Assembly (NCBI GenBank): GCA_964436315.1
Contig: CAYTCZ010000162.1
Coordinates: 1-7,669 of the forward strand
DNA from: CAYTCZ01 sp964436315
GTDB taxonomy: Bacteria; Actinomycetota; Thermoleophilia; Gaiellales; Gaiellaceae
Direction: 5' to 3'
Length of the DNA stretch: 7,669 nt
Made by a program: the position numbers and the translations under genes. This document shows, in pieces, positions 6,748-7,669 of the stretch. The notes below the pieces were generated by a model. That model was not told the origin of the DNA. It did not search any database and saw nothing but the letters and a program-made list of their open reading frames with translations. Each line of letters begins with the position of its first letter. Within the stretch, counting starts at the first letter, position 1.

Positions 6748-6760
6748 CGTGTGCCACACG
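6748..6760. promoter_or_regulatory. 13-bp palindrome in the divergent acnA promoter region
   Basis: CGTGTG-C-CACACG is a perfect inverted repeat with one central base, 33 bases upstream of the acnA start and 56 bases before the opposite gene. GCCACA also occurs directly repeated at 6741-6746 and 6753-6758. This is the right size and place for a dimeric regulator acting on one or both genes. The regulator is unknown. Confidence 0.4.
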
Positions 6761-6774
6761 AATCCGTCTGAATC

Positions 6775-6781
6775 GAAGGAG
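6775..6781 (+). promoter_or_regulatory. good Shine-Dalgarno site placed for an out-of-frame ATG
   Basis: GAAGGAG lies 6 bases before ATG 6788, which is not in frame with the repeat-protein gene. It is 35 bases from that gene's ATG 6817, which has only a weak AAGAGA (6808-6813) close by. The 6788 frame runs 79 codons to 7027 and reads like an Arg/Ser-rich shadow. Either it is a leader ORF, or the main gene's start is affected by a one-base error or mutation. Confidence 0.4.
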
Positions 6782-6816
6782 TCCGCAATGCTGCGCAGAA
6801 AGATCACAAGAGAATC

Positions 6817-7635
6817 ATGGCCTACGATCCCGGCTCAACTCAGCCAGCCTGGCAGGGCGGCCCGGCGCCGCCAGGGCCACCCGAAGAACCGAAGCGCGAT
6901 TCGCTGCCGATCGTCCTCGCCGCGATTGCACTGCTCCTCGCACTCGGCGGAATCATCGTCGGCATTGTCGCCCTCAGTCAGGAGGATGAAGTCGCCCAAG
7001 AAGCAACGCTCGGACAGGGGGCAGTGACGGCGGCCACCCTTGCGGCAAGCGCCGTGACCGCTTCGGCGATTGCGGAGTCGGCCGTCGAAGAAGGGGCGAT
7101 CGCCGACGGCGCCGTAAGCGAGAACAAGATCGCTGACGGTGCAGTTACAGAGCCAAAGATTGCAGATCAGGCCATCACTCGACCGAAGATCGCTCCTGGC
7201 GCCGTTGCGGGCGGGAAGGTCGAGGACAACTCGTTGACCGGTCAACAGATCGACGAATCGACGCTGGATACGGTCCCGTCGGCCGAGGAGGCCCAGGTTG
7301 CGGAGGTTGCACAGGTCGCCGAGAGCCTTGCCGATGGTGAGAACGGTGCTCCGCCACCGTCTCTCGAGTTTCAGATCCAGACGGCGTCAAGCGATAACAC
7401 TCCGACCGACGCGAAGGCCGTTGACGCGAGCTGCCCAGAAGGCGCCGCTTCGATCGGCGGTGGCGCGGCAATCGTCGGCGACGGGACCCAACCTCCTGCT
7501 GCCCTGACGGTGAGCATCCGGACCGATTCGGGCTGGTCGGCGCAAGCTCAGGAGTACGCGGATTTCGAAGAAAACTGGCGCCTCGATGTCGTCGCGGTCT
7601 GTGCCGTCTTTGAGGCCGGCGGCTCCGGCAGTTAG
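6817..7635 (+). CDS. single-pass membrane protein with decapeptide repeats and C-terminal two-Cys domain (unknown function)
   Basis: This is a 272-residue protein. Residues 1-29 are a Pro/Gly-rich, presumably cytoplasmic tail (PGSTQPAWQGGPAPPGPPEE). Residues 30-54 form one strong transmembrane helix (PIVLAAIALLLALGGIIVGI). Residues 68-147 are eight back-to-back 10-residue repeats of the GAVTEPKIAD type. Residues about 156-174 are an Ala/Val/Glu helix (AEEAQVAEVAQVAES), then a Pro-rich linker. The C-terminal domain (about 184-266) has Cys206 and Cys262, which could form a disulfide outside the cell, with CPEGAASIGGGA and WRLDVVAVCAVF resembling a domain common in secreted actinobacterial proteins. 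Similar AVxxxKIAD repeats occur in phage tail fibres and bacterial stalk proteins, where they form elongated, often trimeric structures; that shape is inferred here. ATG 6817 is the only in-frame start downstream of the stop at 6769. No function can be assigned. Confidence 0.85.
   Translation: MAYDPGSTQPAWQGGPAPPGPPEEPKRDSLPIVLAAIALLLALGGIIVGIVALSQEDEVAQEATLGQGAVTAATLAASAVTASAIAESAVEEGAIADGAVSENKIADGAVTEPKIADQAITRPKIAPGAVAGGKVEDNSLTGQQIDESTLDTVPSAEEAQVAEVAQVAESLADGENGAPPPSLEFQIQTASSDNTPTDAKAVDASCPEGAASIGGGAAIVGDGTQPPAALTVSIRTDSGWSAQAQEYADFEENWRLDVVAVCAVFEAGGSGS
7018..7257 (+). repeat. eight 30-bp units encoding decapeptide repeats
   Basis: The units encode GAVTAATLAA, SAVTASAIAE, SAVEEGAIAD, GAVSENKIAD, GAVTEPKIAD, QAITRPKIAP, GAVAGGKVED and NSLTGQQIDE, with no gaps. 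Small or hydrophobic residues recur at positions 2, 3 and 8. The codons differ between units while the protein pattern is kept, so the array is old and under selection rather than a fresh expansion. Confidence 0.85.
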
Positions 7636-7643
7636 TGTCCCCC

Positions 7644-7663
7644 CGCCGCCGAGCGAGGCGGCG
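7644..7663 (+). terminator. GC hairpin after the repeat-protein gene
   Basis: CGCCGCC (7644-7650) and GGCGGCG (7657-7663) form a perfect 7-bp stem with loop GAGCGA, 8 bases after the TAG stop. It is followed by CCTAGT at the window edge; no U-tract is visible before the sequence ends. It is likely a terminator by position. Confidence 0.5.
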
Positions 7664-7669
7664 CCTAGT

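Noticed and set aside
7018..7257. Array of 30-bp units as a CRISPR
   Set aside because: The units are coding, have no spacers, and are conserved at protein rather than DNA level.

Overview
The window is about 7.7 kb of GC-rich (roughly 60-65% by eye) bacterial chromosome-like sequence with five protein genes. The gene types point to a high-GC actinobacterium, perhaps of the Thermoleophilia (Solirubrobacter/Gaiella type). This rests on an aconitase A carrying the FPASDPP-type actinobacterial insert, a metallo-beta-lactamase-fold protein with a C-terminal tail I associate with that class, and a membrane-anchored decapeptide-repeat protein. The assignment comes from recalled family patterns, not a search. 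I see no tRNA, rRNA, CRISPR array, insertion sequence or phage gene.

Left part (1-2799, plus strand): a candidate promoter (77-106) and a strong Shine-Dalgarno site lead into a three-gene operon. The first gene encodes a phytanoyl-CoA dioxygenase (PhyH) family protein that has lost the internal segment carrying the HxD iron-binding motif, in frame. Next come the alpha and beta chains of a thiamine-diphosphate 2-oxo acid dehydrogenase E1, whose reading frames overlap by 8 bases. No E2 (lipoyl acyltransferase) or E3 gene follows, because the next gene is convergent after only 5 bases.

Middle part (2800-6715, minus strand): a glyoxalase II-like metallo-beta-lactamase-fold hydrolase (2805-3545), then a 374-base interval, then a full-length aconitase A (3920-6715). 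The interval holds an 8-bp-stem hairpin close to the hydrolase start, an in-frame upstream extension that would encode a hydrophobic segment, and GC-rich imperfect tandem repeats at the aconitase 3' end that contain three of the only four CTAG tetranucleotides in the window.

Right part (6716-7669): a 101-base divergent intergenic region with a 13-bp palindrome separates acnA from a plus-strand gene for a single-pass membrane protein. That protein has eight consecutive 10-residue repeats and a C-terminal domain with two cysteines. A 7-bp GC hairpin and the fourth CTAG follow it at the window edge.

The operon could work as a unit of 2-oxo acid metabolism plus an oxygenase-derived protein, but its substrate cannot be read from the sequence. 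Aconitase is core TCA-cycle metabolism. The hydrolase and the repeat protein have no visible functional link to their neighbours. The points most worth checking are the PhyH protein without its iron-binding motif, the decapeptide-repeat surface protein, and the CTAG/hairpin repeats at gene ends.
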